Assembly (NCBI GenBank): GCA_943357975.1
Contig: CALRGS010000001.1
Location: 1 to 59,136 of the forward strand
Length of the DNA: 59,136 nt
Origin: Candidatus Nomurabacteria bacterium
GTDB taxonomy: Bacteria; Patescibacteriota; Minisyncoccia; Phycocordibacterales; UBA1006
Reading direction: 5' to 3'
Shown here piece after piece: positions 40,110 through 47,538 of the stretch. The position numbers and the translations under genes are program-made. The notes beneath the pieces are model-generated. The model was given only the letters and a program-made list of their open reading frames with translations, was not told the DNA's origin and ran no database searches. How positions within the stretch are numbered: the stretch's first letter is position 1; each line of letters starts with the position of its first letter.

Positions 40110-40913
40110 CTAGAGAAGTAGCGTAATACGGTTTCCATCTCTTTCAAACTTACAATCTGGGAATTTCTGCTTCAACGTCCTCTCATACATATTTATTCGC
40201 AGTTTAGCAGCATCTTTTTTATCTGTGTCTCTACCGAGAGAGAACTCCGCACCGATATGTTGCATAAGGGCCGACAGGGTCTCTTTGTCATTTAAAAGCT
40301 CACTCATTTCAAACTCATCATCAATAAACTTCTCAACAGCACAAGTGTTAGCGCTTTGCCAAGTAGTATTTTCACCACTTACTCTTTCTTTAATACCCAA
40401 TGGTCTTTTGCCTGAGGTCTCAATGGTTATTTGACCATCCTTTATTCGTAAAGACTTCTTCCAATTCCCTATTTGTTTGATGTATGAAAAATTATCAAAG
40501 AGGTGCGCACCTTTTTCTGTTTTACTCTTTAAGAAATTCTTAAACTCTTCCATCTCATTTATTCGCAACTCTTCACCTGCAGCACCAAAGAAAATCCTAT
40601 TAATCTTCTCGTGACGTCTTGCGGTATTTATCAAAATAACAATATTCTCAATAATATGTTTGTAGGTTGCCAACCCCTTATTGGTAATAAGCATCCCATG
40701 TTTTGTATTAAACCCTAACTCCCATTCCCTATCCTGTTTTCTTTTGCTCAAATGAAACTCATACTCGAGCCCATCAATCATTTCCCTTTTCGAGAAATCT
40801 GTTGAACCAAAATCATTATCAATCTTTCTGGTCACCCCATTCTCAAGAGCCAATTCCTCAGTGGAAGGTTTCGGCTTTTTATCAAATATTTTTTCAAATG
40901 CTTTAAGGTACAT
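40110..40913 (-). CDS. Hypothetical 267-residue protein downstream of smc
   Basis: No family recognised. The protein is charged and soluble, with an early basic helix (AFEKIFDKKPKPSTEELALE), a strand-rich centre (YEFHLSKRKQDREWELGFN, GMLITNKGLATYKHIIENIVILINT) and a C-terminal part YERTLKQKFPDCKFERDG. It starts four bases after the smc stop, so it is co-transcribed with smc, and it ends at a terminator; position suggests but does not prove a link with chromosome maintenance. Confidence 0.5.
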   Translation of the reverse strand: MYLKAFEKIFDKKPKPSTEELALENGVTRKIDNDFGSTDFSKREMIDGLEYEFHLSKRKQDREWELGFNTKHGMLITNKGLATYKHIIENIVILINTARRHEKINRIFFGAAGEELRINEMEEFKNFLKSKTEKGAHLFDNFSYIKQIGNWKKSLRIKDGQITIETSGKRPLGIKERVSGENTTWQSANTCAVEKFIDDEFEMSELLNDKETLSALMQHIGAEFSLGRDTDKKDAAKLRINMYERTLKQKFPDCKFERDGNRITLLL

Positions 40914-40917
40914 ACAT

Positions 40918-43134
40918 TTATTTCGCAACCTTTACCGCCTCTTCAAATCGAATCGACAATAGCGTAGATGCATCATCAGACCCAAGCGTCACTCCGTACA
41001 GGATATCAGCTCGGGACATCGTCTCTCGGTTATGAGTTACCACAACCAACTGTGTTTGCTTCGCAAGGTTTTCAATCATATCGCCATACTTCTGACTATT
41101 CACTTCATCCAAGGCCGCATCTGTTTCGTCGAGCACTAGGAATGGTGGTGGGTTTACTTGAGACAGGGCAAAGAGTAGTGCAATAGAAGTAAGGCTTCGC
41201 TCTCCTCCGGAAAGCATGTCCAAATCCTTTACTTTTTTTCTTGGTAGAGACACATCAATATCAATCCCTTGCTCCTTCTCTTCTTGATCATCTTCTTCAT
41301 CAGAAATAATTTCATTACCCTCTTCATCCAACTCTTTCTTCTTACGCTTTTCAATGGTTACCACATCAAGCTTCGCATCACCTCCTCCGAACATCAGTTT
41401 GAAGAATATATCAAACTCCTTGTTAATTTTTGTAATACCATTTTTAAATTCACTTCCCAATTTTTCTTTCAAATCCTTGATAGTTGATTCCAGGGTCATG
41501 AGAGCATTTGTAAGGTCAGTAATTTCTTTTTCAAGGAATTGATCACGAGTTACTGTTTCATCAAATTCTTGCATGATATCCCCTCCACCTCCTCCACCCA
41601 TATCCTCAAGGCGGATTTTTACACGCTCAATTTCATGATGCATCGTACGCAATCCTTGCTCATCAATAGCAACCTGTTCGTTCAAAAATTTATTTTTCAA
41701 ATCTACTACTGATGATCCTACGAGGTTTTCAGCATGACCATATTCATCACGAAGATTTTCCGCACGATTTTTCAATTCATTTGTTGTATTTTCAAGGATA
41801 TTTCGTCGTGACACAATATCACTTCTCTGCGCTTGAGCTTCATAAAATCCACGCTCCCGATCCAAATGCATGGCACGAGTTTCTGCCATTTTATTTTCTA
41901 CACTCACAATTTCTTGCTCCTGTTTCGCAATTTCTGCATCAAGTCCCGCAATTTGTGACTCTAGCTCTCTCTTGGTAGTTTCAAATTCACTGGTATCTAC
42001 TGAAATTTGGGTTTGTGGGCTTCCTTTTTTATCTACAATATATAATTTTAATTTCTTGATAATTTCACTTACTGAAATACTTGCATCTGATTCCAGTTCG
42101 CTGATCAATGTTTCGATTTCTGAAATCGTCACCGAAACCACTCCTTGGCGTGCAGGAATAATTCGTGTTGCAGATTCAATCATTCCCTCTACACGCCCAA
42201 TTTGTCGCCCGAGATCGTCACGTGTTCGTGATAATTCTCGAATATGATTTCGAATACTCACCAACACAGACTCCTCCTGTTTTACTTGATCCTCAGACTC
42301 GTCACTTCCCAATTGTTTCAATTTTTCTTCTACATGACTCAGTTCATTCGTAAGCTTCTGTAACGCACTGTCGGTTTCAAATTTCTTCCGCGCTAAAAGA
42401 CTTTGCTCTTGGACTAAATAATTAGTATATAAATCAGCAAGGGCGATTTCAAGTTCACGTGCTTTTTCGATCTTTTCTACCTGCTTCTTCAAGAATTTAA
42501 TATGTGGCGCAAGTTCACGACGAAGACTCTCTGCTTCACGCACATGTTCACGAGTTTTTTCAAGCTTGCGCTCAGCATCCTTGATACGATAGTGATATAA
42601 TTTTAATCCCAAAGACTCTTCCAACATTTCGCGTCGCTCTGCAGGTTTAGAATTCAACAGTCGATCGGCTTCTCCTTGAGAAATAATGTGGTGACCACTT
42701 GATCCGATGTTTACTGAAGCAATTAATTCATGGACATCTTTCAATCGCACCTCGTTTCCATTCAATGAATATTTATTTCCTCCATCCATGTGGACTTCAC
42801 GCGAAATAGTAATTTCATCGAAATCAAGCGGGAGGTTTTGGTCGTCCATTGCAGGTAAATTAAAAATACGTTTGGTGTTATCAAAAGTAATAGCAACGCT
42901 GGCTCGGTTCATTTTTCCGATTTGTTTTGATCCTTTGAAAATCAAATCTGCTCCGGTTTTAGAACGCATTGATTTAGTAGACTGTTCCCCAAGTACGAAT
43001 CGAATCGCTTCTACTACGTTTGATTTACCAGAACCATTGGGACCCACAATAGCCGTTACTGGTGCAGAAAAGTCAAAAACCACCTTCTTGGCAAATGATT
43101 TAAATCCATGCATTTCGAGACGCTTGAGGGTCAT
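40918..43134 (-). CDS. smc: SMC-like chromosome segregation ATPase without hinge
   Basis: This 738-residue protein has a full SMC N-terminal head (MHGFKSFAKK, Walker A GPNGSGKSN at 31-39, ILGEQ-type loop as VLGEQSTKSMRS), coiled coils, and a C-terminal head (DLDMLSGGERSLTSIALLFAL, Walker B FLVLDETDAALD). SMC proteins usually reach about 1150-1200 residues; here the coils are short and no hinge domain is visible in the middle. The C-terminal head holds an acidic insertion (DEEGNEIISDEEDDQEEKE) and the coil a run of six glycines. How it dimerizes is unclear; the head signatures make an SMC/RecN-type ATPase sure. Confidence 0.85.
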   Translation of the reverse strand: MTLKRLEMHGFKSFAKKVVFDFSAPVTAIVGPNGSGKSNVVEAIRFVLGEQSTKSMRSKTGADLIFKGSKQIGKMNRASVAITFDNTKRIFNLPAMDDQNLPLDFDEITISREVHMDGGNKYSLNGNEVRLKDVHELIASVNIGSSGHHIISQGEADRLLNSKPAERREMLEESLGLKLYHYRIKDAERKLEKTREHVREAESLRRELAPHIKFLKKQVEKIEKARELEIALADLYTNYLVQEQSLLARKKFETDSALQKLTNELSHVEEKLKQLGSDESEDQVKQEESVLVSIRNHIRELSRTRDDLGRQIGRVEGMIESATRIIPARQGVVSVTISEIETLISELESDASISVSEIIKKLKLYIVDKKGSPQTQISVDTSEFETTKRELESQIAGLDAEIAKQEQEIVSVENKMAETRAMHLDRERGFYEAQAQRSDIVSRRNILENTTNELKNRAENLRDEYGHAENLVGSSVVDLKNKFLNEQVAIDEQGLRTMHHEIERVKIRLEDMGGGGGGDIMQEFDETVTRDQFLEKEITDLTNALMTLESTIKDLKEKLGSEFKNGITKINKEFDIFFKLMFGGGDAKLDVVTIEKRKKKELDEEGNEIISDEEDDQEEKEQGIDIDVSLPRKKVKDLDMLSGGERSLTSIALLFALSQVNPPPFLVLDETDAALDEVNSQKYGDMIENLAKQTQLVVVTHNRETMSRADILYGVTLGSDDASTLLSIRFEEAVKVAK

Positions 43135-43188
43135 ATATGAGTTTTAGTATAACAAAAAACACCCCCTTGCGGAAGTGCTTCCTAAAAA

Positions 43189-43599
43189 TTAAGCAATCGG
43201 TTTTGAATACCCACTATCTACTCCTCTATTACGACCGAGCATGGCATTTTCATATTTAACCTCTTTCTTCTTTTTCAATTCAATTTTGAATTGTTTAGGT
43301 TCAAAATCTTTCCCTGTTTGTTTTTTATACTGAATAAGGAGTTTGCCGTAAAGAAATATTTTTGTTTCATCATCGCGACATGGATTTGTAAGGTCCTTAT
43401 CTTCAGGATCATATTTCACAACAGAAATACTCACTTTAATTTTTTGAGTTTTCTTACATCCATTGAAACGCGCGAGAAGTTTACCAAGTTCTTCAGAACA
43501 ATCCATATCACCATCCCGATCAAAAACCACTCCAAAACTTGTTCCGTTTTTAACGGTAGTCCTTTTTGCTGGATCTCGCTTATTTATTTTTTTCTTCAT
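43189..43599 (-). CDS. Hypothetical 136-residue basic protein
   Basis: No family recognised. The protein is lysine rich at both ends (KKKINKRDPAKRTTVKNG at the start, FKIELKKKKEVKYE near the end) with strands in between (KIKVSISVVKYDPEDKD, TKIFLYGKLLIQYKKQ). ATG 43599 is used because the longer frame overlaps rnc. It lies 50 bases after rnc and before smc on the same strand. Confidence 0.5.
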   Translation of the reverse strand: MKKKINKRDPAKRTTVKNGTSFGVVFDRDGDMDCSEELGKLLARFNGCKKTQKIKVSISVVKYDPEDKDLTNPCRDDETKIFLYGKLLIQYKKQTGKDFEPKQFKIELKKKKEVKYENAMLGRNRGVDSGYSKPIA

Positions 43600-43649
43600 G
43601 TTTTTAGTTTTTAAAACTATACACCCAAAAAACCATTTCGTCAAATGAC

Positions 43650-44342
43650 CTATTCCCACCCTTTTGCCTCCAGTGCATTTCGAGCAGCACTTGTCTCGGC
43701 TTCTTGTTTCGAAGACCCTTTACCTTCAGCGATCTTCGTATCACGAAAGTAGATTCCAACGGTGAATATTTTATCGTGATCGGGACCTGTATCATGAAGC
43801 ACTTTGTATGACGGAGTCACTCCTTCATGTTCCTGAGATTTTTCCTGAACAAATGATTTCGCATCGCGCCACAATCCATGCTTGATAATATTTTCAAGTT
43901 CCGGAAGCAGGTGTGCATGAATGAATCCTTTTGCTGCATCATACCCTTGATCCAAATAGAGTGCTCCAGTAAACGCCTCAAACGTATTAGCCAAAATATA
44001 GGCCCGCGCCTTGCCCATGTCTTTTGCCTCACCTTTTGAGAGTAGCAAGTAATTATCAAATCCAAGGTTTTTAGATGCATCAGAAATGGTATTAGTATTC
44101 ACGAGTGATGCTCGGAATGCCGTAAGTTCTCCTTCTGGCTTGTCGCCATACTTGTTATATAAATAATCAGTAACAATAAGCTCCATTACTGCATCACCCA
44201 GGAATTCCAACCGCTCGTTATGCCCCATTCCTAGCCCAGTATTTTCATTCAAATAAGATCTATGCAAAAACGCCTGTTTGAGCAGGTCCTTGTTTTTGAA
44301 TTCAATATTGAGCTTTTTTTCAATTTCTGAGAAATCTTTCAT
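43650..44342 (-). CDS. rnc: Ribonuclease III
   Basis: This 230-residue protein has the RNase III domain with signature NERLEFLGDAVMELIVTDYLY (residues about 40-60, catalytic E and D) and the second metal site E in ANTFEAFTGALYLDQG, then a double-stranded RNA binding domain (PSYKVLHDTGPDHDKIFTVGI ... GKGSSKQEAETSAARNAL). It processes rRNA and structured RNAs. A palindromic repeat (R1c) separates it from nusB; the repeat supplies a possible GAGG ribosome binding site. Confidence 0.95.
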   Translation of the reverse strand: MKDFSEIEKKLNIEFKNKDLLKQAFLHRSYLNENTGLGMGHNERLEFLGDAVMELIVTDYLYNKYGDKPEGELTAFRASLVNTNTISDASKNLGFDNYLLLSKGEAKDMGKARAYILANTFEAFTGALYLDQGYDAAKGFIHAHLLPELENIIKHGLWRDAKSFVQEKSQEHEGVTPSYKVLHDTGPDHDKIFTVGIYFRDTKIAEGKGSSKQEAETSAARNALEAKGWE

Positions 44343-44350
44343 AAAGTTCA

Positions 44351-44409
44351 GTCCTCACCCGACTCCCTTCGGGAGCCACCCTCTCCACTATCGTGGAGAG
44401 GGGTGAGGA
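44351..44409. repeat. Palindromic repeat family R1, copy c
   Basis: The most complete copy: outer stem CCTCACCC (44353-44360) with GGGTGAGG (44401-44408), inner hairpins GACTCCC-TTC-GGGAG and CCCTCTCCAC-TATC-GTGGAGAGGG (44379-44402). It fills the gap between nusB-nudix and rnc. Confidence 0.85.
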
Positions 44410-44411
44410 AT

Positions 44412-45317
44412 TTACATCGCCATAATCTTTTCTACTGCCATAGCCATTAGCTGAGTTACGTCGTCATACATCGTAAGGTCTGCAATTTCTTCCATTCCAA
44501 ACCATTTCACATCATCAAGACCCCCTCTCTCTTCCTTGAGTTTCAAAGGTTGGTATTCAGCCCTAGCTAAGTAATACAATACATGTTTTCGCACCGGACC
44601 ATTTTCAGGATGATGGGCAATGTATTCATTCTCACCAATTTTTTCAAGAATGTCTACATCGATTCCAATTTCTGACTTAATTTTTGCCTGAGTTCCTTCA
44701 ATTTCTCCGAGAGCAGCATCGATACCTCCTTTTGAAAGTGTCCAATATCCAAATACATCATGTACCATAGCAAAACGAACCGTTCCCGCTTCATCTTTAG
44801 AGAACACAACGGCGCCTCCTTTAATTTCTACCGGATATTGTGATGGATCAAGTGCAACATGGGGCTTTTTCTTCTTAGAAACCTGTTCTTTCCCTGGTTC
44901 ACCAATTTCCTTGTAAATAGCACCAAGTACCCCGTTAATAAACGGACCTGATTTTTCTCCACCAAATGCTTTTCCAAGCTCAATAGCCTCGTTGATCGCA
45001 ACTTTTGGAGGCACGTGTTCACGATCCCCAAAAAGGAGCTCATATAATCCCAATCGCAAAATATTACGATCAACAACCGATATTTTTTCAATCGGCCAAT
45101 CAGGAGCAGCTTTTTCAATAATCTCATCCAATACCTTCCTCTTGTTCACTACATTTTTCGTCGTTTCCTTGATAAATGTAGGGTCATCAATACCCGCACT
45201 AAACTCACCGAGGCAATGCTCGAGAGCTGCATCTGCACGCGTCTCGTCAAACCCATTAAAATCGAGTTCGAAGAGGGCTTGCATAATAATTGAACGTGCA
45301 ACGTGTCGATGTGACAT
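44412..45317 (-). CDS. nusB: NusB antitermination factor fused to a degenerate Nudix domain
   Basis: This 301-residue protein has a NusB domain (residues about 1-135: RSIIMQALFELDFNG, NRKVLDEI region, PPKVAINEAIELGKAFGGEKSGPFINGVLGAIY) and, after a linker with KKKKP, a Nudix fold (GGAVVFSKDE ... VHDVFGYWTLSKGGID ... VKWFGMEEIADLTMYDDV). In the Nudix box (G-x5-E-x7-REUxEExGU) only the first G, the last E and the last G remain; the other catalytic residues are replaced (L, A, K, S). The Nudix half is therefore likely not a hydrolase. NusB with NusE (S10) supports rRNA antitermination. Confidence 0.9.
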   Translation of the reverse strand: MSHRHVARSIIMQALFELDFNGFDETRADAALEHCLGEFSAGIDDPTFIKETTKNVVNKRKVLDEIIEKAAPDWPIEKISVVDRNILRLGLYELLFGDREHVPPKVAINEAIELGKAFGGEKSGPFINGVLGAIYKEIGEPGKEQVSKKKKPHVALDPSQYPVEIKGGAVVFSKDEAGTVRFAMVHDVFGYWTLSKGGIDAALGEIEGTQAKIKSEIGIDVDILEKIGENEYIAHHPENGPVRKHVLYYLARAEYQPLKLKEERGGLDDVKWFGMEEIADLTMYDDVTQLMAMAVEKIMAM

Positions 45318-45378
45318 AAAGGTAATGAAAGAGCTTAAATGCTAAGAAGTTATAGTGATAAAAGATTAATAAAAAGGA

Positions 45379-45597
45379 TTATTTCTTCTTACCAGCAGCT
45401 TTAGTTTGCTTTTTAGCAACTTTAGCTACAACGTCGAGAACCTTGCGGCCTCGGTACATTCCAGTTGTAGTATCAATGCGGTGACGCAAGTGAGTTCCTC
45501 CTGTCTTAACATCGTTCGTAGTCTTCGGAGCCTTAAGGGCATGATGACTGCGACGATTCGCTGTGTGTGATTTTGTGTGACGCATTCGTACTACCAT
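45379..45597 (-). CDS. rpmF: 50S ribosomal protein bL32
   Basis: This 72-residue protein starts MVVRMRHTKSHTANRRSHHALK, the bL32 core with RRSHHAL, followed by a shorter middle (GGTHLRHRIDTTTGMYRGRKVL) and a lysine-rich tail. The CxxC zinc ligands of many bL32 proteins are absent, so a non-zinc form. Its own promoter (TTGCTT, 17 bases, TAATAT with TGA in front) lies nine bases before ATG. Confidence 0.93.
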   Translation of the reverse strand: MVVRMRHTKSHTANRRSHHALKAPKTTNDVKTGGTHLRHRIDTTTGMYRGRKVLDVVAKVAKKQTKAAGKKK

Positions 45598-45650
45598 ATA
45601 GATGAGATATTATCAGATTATGAATAAAAAAGCAATAATTACCCCAAAGG

Positions 45651-45731
45651 CTACTTAGTTGGCCACCCTAAAAAGACAAGGAATGCGAAGAGGACGATGT
45701 GGTGAAATGTGTTTATGAATTCTGGTGACAT
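45651..45731 (-). CDS. 26-residue hydrophobic small protein, putative
   Basis: ATG 45731 starts a 26-codon frame (MSPEFINTFHHIVLFAFLVF and six further residues ending in PTK) with a hydrophobic helix long enough to cross or lie on a membrane. The promoter TTGACA (45761-45766), 17 bases, TAGTGT (45738-45743) ends exactly six bases before the ATG, the same leaderless spacing as other genes here, which is the main support. Too short for family recognition; it could instead be the start of an RNA or leader to rpmF. Confidence 0.45.
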   Translation of the reverse strand: MSPEFINTFHHIVLFAFLVFLGWPTK

Positions 45732-45737
45732 ATAAAT

Positions 45738-45766
45738 ACACTAGCACAGCTTGTAACTAGTGTCAA
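45738..45766 (-). promoter_or_regulatory. Promoter with palindrome before the 26-residue frame
   Basis: TTGACA, 17 bases, TAGTGT. ACACTAG (45738-45744) and CTAGTGT (45757-45763) form an inverted repeat overlapping both boxes, a possible operator. Confidence 0.6.
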
Positions 45767-45772
45767 GGATCC

Positions 45773-46381
45773 TCAAACAATCCCCTTCAGGAATAACCTG
45801 CGATGAATCTGAATGATTCCATATTTGCGAATTGCTTTGTAATGCTCAGGTGTTCCGTAGCCTTTGTTGTTGAAAAATCCATATTGTGGAAACTTCAGGT
45901 CATAGTCATTCATCAAGGCGTCACGATGTACCTTGGCCAAAACTGACGCACAGGAAATAACCGGAACCTTTCCATCGCCTTTGATGATAGTATGTTGTCT
46001 AAAAAATTTCTGAGGGGCACGTAGTCCCCCGTCTAAATAAATGTCTGCGTGTTCAGGATGAATTTTAAGTTTTCTGAGTGTTGCATCAAGGGCCATTTGA
46101 ATAGCCTTGGTTAAACCTTTCTCGTCAATAACTTCTGGTGCTGTAGAAGCTATTCGATACACACACCTTCCCTCTTTTGATAGTTCTATTAATTTGTGTG
46201 CGACGAGATCCCGCTTTTGTTCAGATAATACTTTCGAATCTTTCGCCCCAACTTTTTCAAGAAGTTTCAAATCATCATGAAGGATAGCGAACGCGCATAC
46301 TGTCACCGGGCCAGCAAGAGGCCCTCGACCTACTTCGTCGATACCTATGATGTATCTGATGTTCTCGGGGATTCTGCCCAT
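45773..46381 (-). CDS. rnhB: Ribonuclease HII
   Basis: This 202-residue protein has the RNase HII active site GIDEVGRGPLAGPVTVCA (catalytic D and E near residue 14), DSKVLSEQKRD, and a later DGG and ISCASVLAKVHRDALM with the remaining acidic residues. It removes RNA from DNA-RNA hybrids and single ribonucleotides. The promoter is TGG-TATACT six bases before ATG, leaderless. The C terminus ends IQIHRRLFLKGIV. Confidence 0.95.
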   Translation of the reverse strand: MGRIPENIRYIIGIDEVGRGPLAGPVTVCAFAILHDDLKLLEKVGAKDSKVLSEQKRDLVAHKLIELSKEGRCVYRIASTAPEVIDEKGLTKAIQMALDATLRKLKIHPEHADIYLDGGLRAPQKFFRQHTIIKGDGKVPVISCASVLAKVHRDALMNDYDLKFPQYGFFNNKGYGTPEHYKAIRKYGIIQIHRRLFLKGIV

Positions 46382-46436
46382 GGGGTTAGTATACCAAACC
46401 CACCCAAGAAACCATCTTGCAAAATATTGTTAACTA

Positions 46437-46465
46437 TTCTCTATTTAGAGCATCCAAATAGAGAA
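46437..46465. repeat. Inverted repeat upstream of rnhB
   Basis: TTCTCTATTT-N9-AAATAGAGAA, perfect ten-base arms, no adjacent T run. It lies between rnhB and small RNA 2 with no assigned role. Confidence 0.6.
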
Positions 46466-46531
46466 ATTTACTAAGGATCATGGTCGGAGCAAGCCACATG
46501 GTAAGATGTGATCTATTTCGTTTTTGGGAAC

Positions 46532-46559
46532 TTGCATCCTGTTCTGTTTTGTATATACT
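46532..46559 (+). promoter_or_regulatory. Promoter of small RNA 2
   Basis: -10 TATACT (46554-46559) with a weak -35 TTGCAT (46532-46537) 16 bases away; the RNA starts seven bases after the -10, the same spacing as copy 1. Confidence 0.6.
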
Positions 46560-46565
46560 GATCTC

Positions 46566-46645
46566 ATGCTTGCGAGGATAAAACCTCTATCGGCATTGTA
46601 GCTGATGGCAAGCATACTAATGGATCCCTCTCGGAGGGATTTTTT
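46566..46645 (+). ncRNA. Structured small RNA of unknown family, copy 2 (three-way junction)
   Basis: P1 ATGCTTGC (46566-46573) pairs with GCAAGCAT (46608-46615); P2 GAGG-ATAAAA-CCTC (46574-46587); P3 TCGGC-ATTGTA-GCTGA (46590-46605) followed by TG. Compared with copy 1 (13608-13667) P1 shows two compensatory pair changes and P3 keeps TCGGC...GCTGA. A terminator ATCCCTC-TCG-GAGGGAT plus six T closes it. An 11-codon frame from the 5' AUG is not conserved with copy 1. Confidence 0.7.
46623..46645 (+). terminator. Terminator of small RNA 2
   Basis: GATCCCTC-TCG-GAGGGAT followed by TTTTTT on the plus strand. The stop codon of the facing gene overlaps the T run. On the minus strand no T run follows, so mRNA from the facing gene could read into the antisense of the RNA. 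Confidence 0.8.
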
Positions 46646-47012
46646 AGTAACTCATTCTATCCATTACACTAAAGAAATGCTTCTCTGTATTATTTAATTT
46701 TCTTATGACTACTTTTATTATTCTATTATCTTGCAGCTTACTGAGCTCCCAAAAAACTGCCGTGTCGCCTTGGCATACAAAAATTTCAACGTTTTCATCT
46801 TTCAAAATATCTATTACCTCTCGAAGTAAATGAAATCTTCTTATTTGATCTTGTATAGGTCTTGGAATACGTCCTTTTCTTATTAGATGATTAAACCCTG
46901 CTTTAGTAAAAAATATTTTCTCATTATTTAAAACTGGACACGATATTGATCCAATGCTTGAATACAATATTTTAGTCTCTTGTTTTAATCTTTTATAGTA
47001 TTCCAATTGCAT
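46644..47012 (-). CDS. Small protein of the RNA-associated family, copy B
   Basis: This 122-residue protein matches the gene at 13678-14070 in order and spacing: SCPVLNNEKIFF, AGFNHLIRKG, a basic helix QDQIRRFHLLREVIDIL, a W in TAVFWEL, and the strand pair IKVVIRKL...HFFSVM. ATG 47012 is used because the longer frame up to 47162 runs through the terminator of the upstream gene. As with copy A, a structured RNA faces it. A nuclease-like or RNA-binding role is inferred from the pairing and the compact basic fold, not from a named family. Confidence 0.6.
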   Translation of the reverse strand: MQLEYYKRLKQETKILYSSIGSISCPVLNNEKIFFTKAGFNHLIRKGRIPRPIQDQIRRFHLLREVIDILKDENVEIFVCQGDTAVFWELSKLQDNRIIKVVIRKLNNTEKHFFSVMDRMSY

Positions 47013-47098
47013 AATAACCAAGCCTAGCAAACCAGGATAAATTCTAGATAAATTATTTCTCAAGTTTTGATAAGGTCTCCTTTTAGATTCCTTGCAAC

Positions 47099-47138
47099 GA
47101 AAAAAGCCCTGTTCACTCTGTGAACAGGGCTTTTCAAA
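47099..47138 (-). terminator. Terminator after the 100-residue membrane gene
   Basis: GCCCTGTTCAC and GTGAACAGGGC pair around AGA, followed by a T run on the minus strand; just after the stop at 47143. Confidence 0.85.
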
Positions 47139-47142
47139 AAAC

Positions 47143-47445
47143 TCAGAAAAAGATACCTCCAATGTTTATTGCGGACAGGACAATCCATAGGTATAGTAAA
47201 CCAATACGATACCATACAAATGAATTATAGGGACTACTATCTTTCACGAGTCGAGGAGCTTCAATGAGCATTATCACAGCAATAACACATGAGGCATAAA
47301 GAAACTGAACAAGATTTTGTGAATAGAGTACCTCTATAGGTATTCCGCTATATCCACTGTATTCGATAAACTTGTAGCACAGCGTGAAAATTATCGTACA
47401 ACTTGGTGCGATAACATAAATAAAAATCATTATGAATGTACCCAT
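47143..47445 (-). CDS. Small membrane protein, unknown
   Basis: This 100-residue protein has three hydrophobic segments: residues 4-26 (FIMIFIYVIAPSCTIIFTL), about 46-62 (LVQFLYASCVIAVIMLI) and 80-100 (IGLLYLWIVLSAINIGG). No family recognised. It is divergent from dnaE; its promoter (TTGACG, 17 bases, TTATAT) shares its -35 region with that of dnaE. A strong terminator ends it. Confidence 0.55.
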   Translation of the reverse strand: MGTFIMIFIYVIAPSCTIIFTLCYKFIEYSGYSGIPIEVLYSQNLVQFLYASCVIAVIMLIEAPRLVKDSSPYNSFVWYRIGLLYLWIVLSAINIGGIFF

Positions 47446-47522
47446 GATTGCTTGTTTAAATTGATTGAATTTAACTCATATAATCATAAATCTACCATTT
47501 CGTCAAGTAGCCAGTTATCTGC

Positions 47523-47528
47523 TATAAT
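47523..47528 (+). promoter_or_regulatory. dnaE extended -10 promoter
   Basis: TGC-TATAAT, ten bases before ATG 47539; a possible -35 TCGTCA lies 17 bases upstream. Confidence 0.6.
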
Positions 47529-47538
47529 CTCCTCACTT

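Noticed and set aside
45598..45772. tRNA or other RNA gene between rpmF and rnhB
   Set aside because: No cloverleaf or T-loop sequence is seen; the region is explained by a promoter, a small frame and the rpmF promoter.
46466..46560. Possible peptide frame upstream of small RNA 2
   Set aside because: A frame of about 33 codons exists, but it has no promoter or conserved pattern and overlaps the promoter of the RNA.
47013..47162. N-terminal extension of the second RNA-associated protein
   Set aside because: It would encode the terminator hairpin of the upstream gene; ATG 47012 lies after that terminator.
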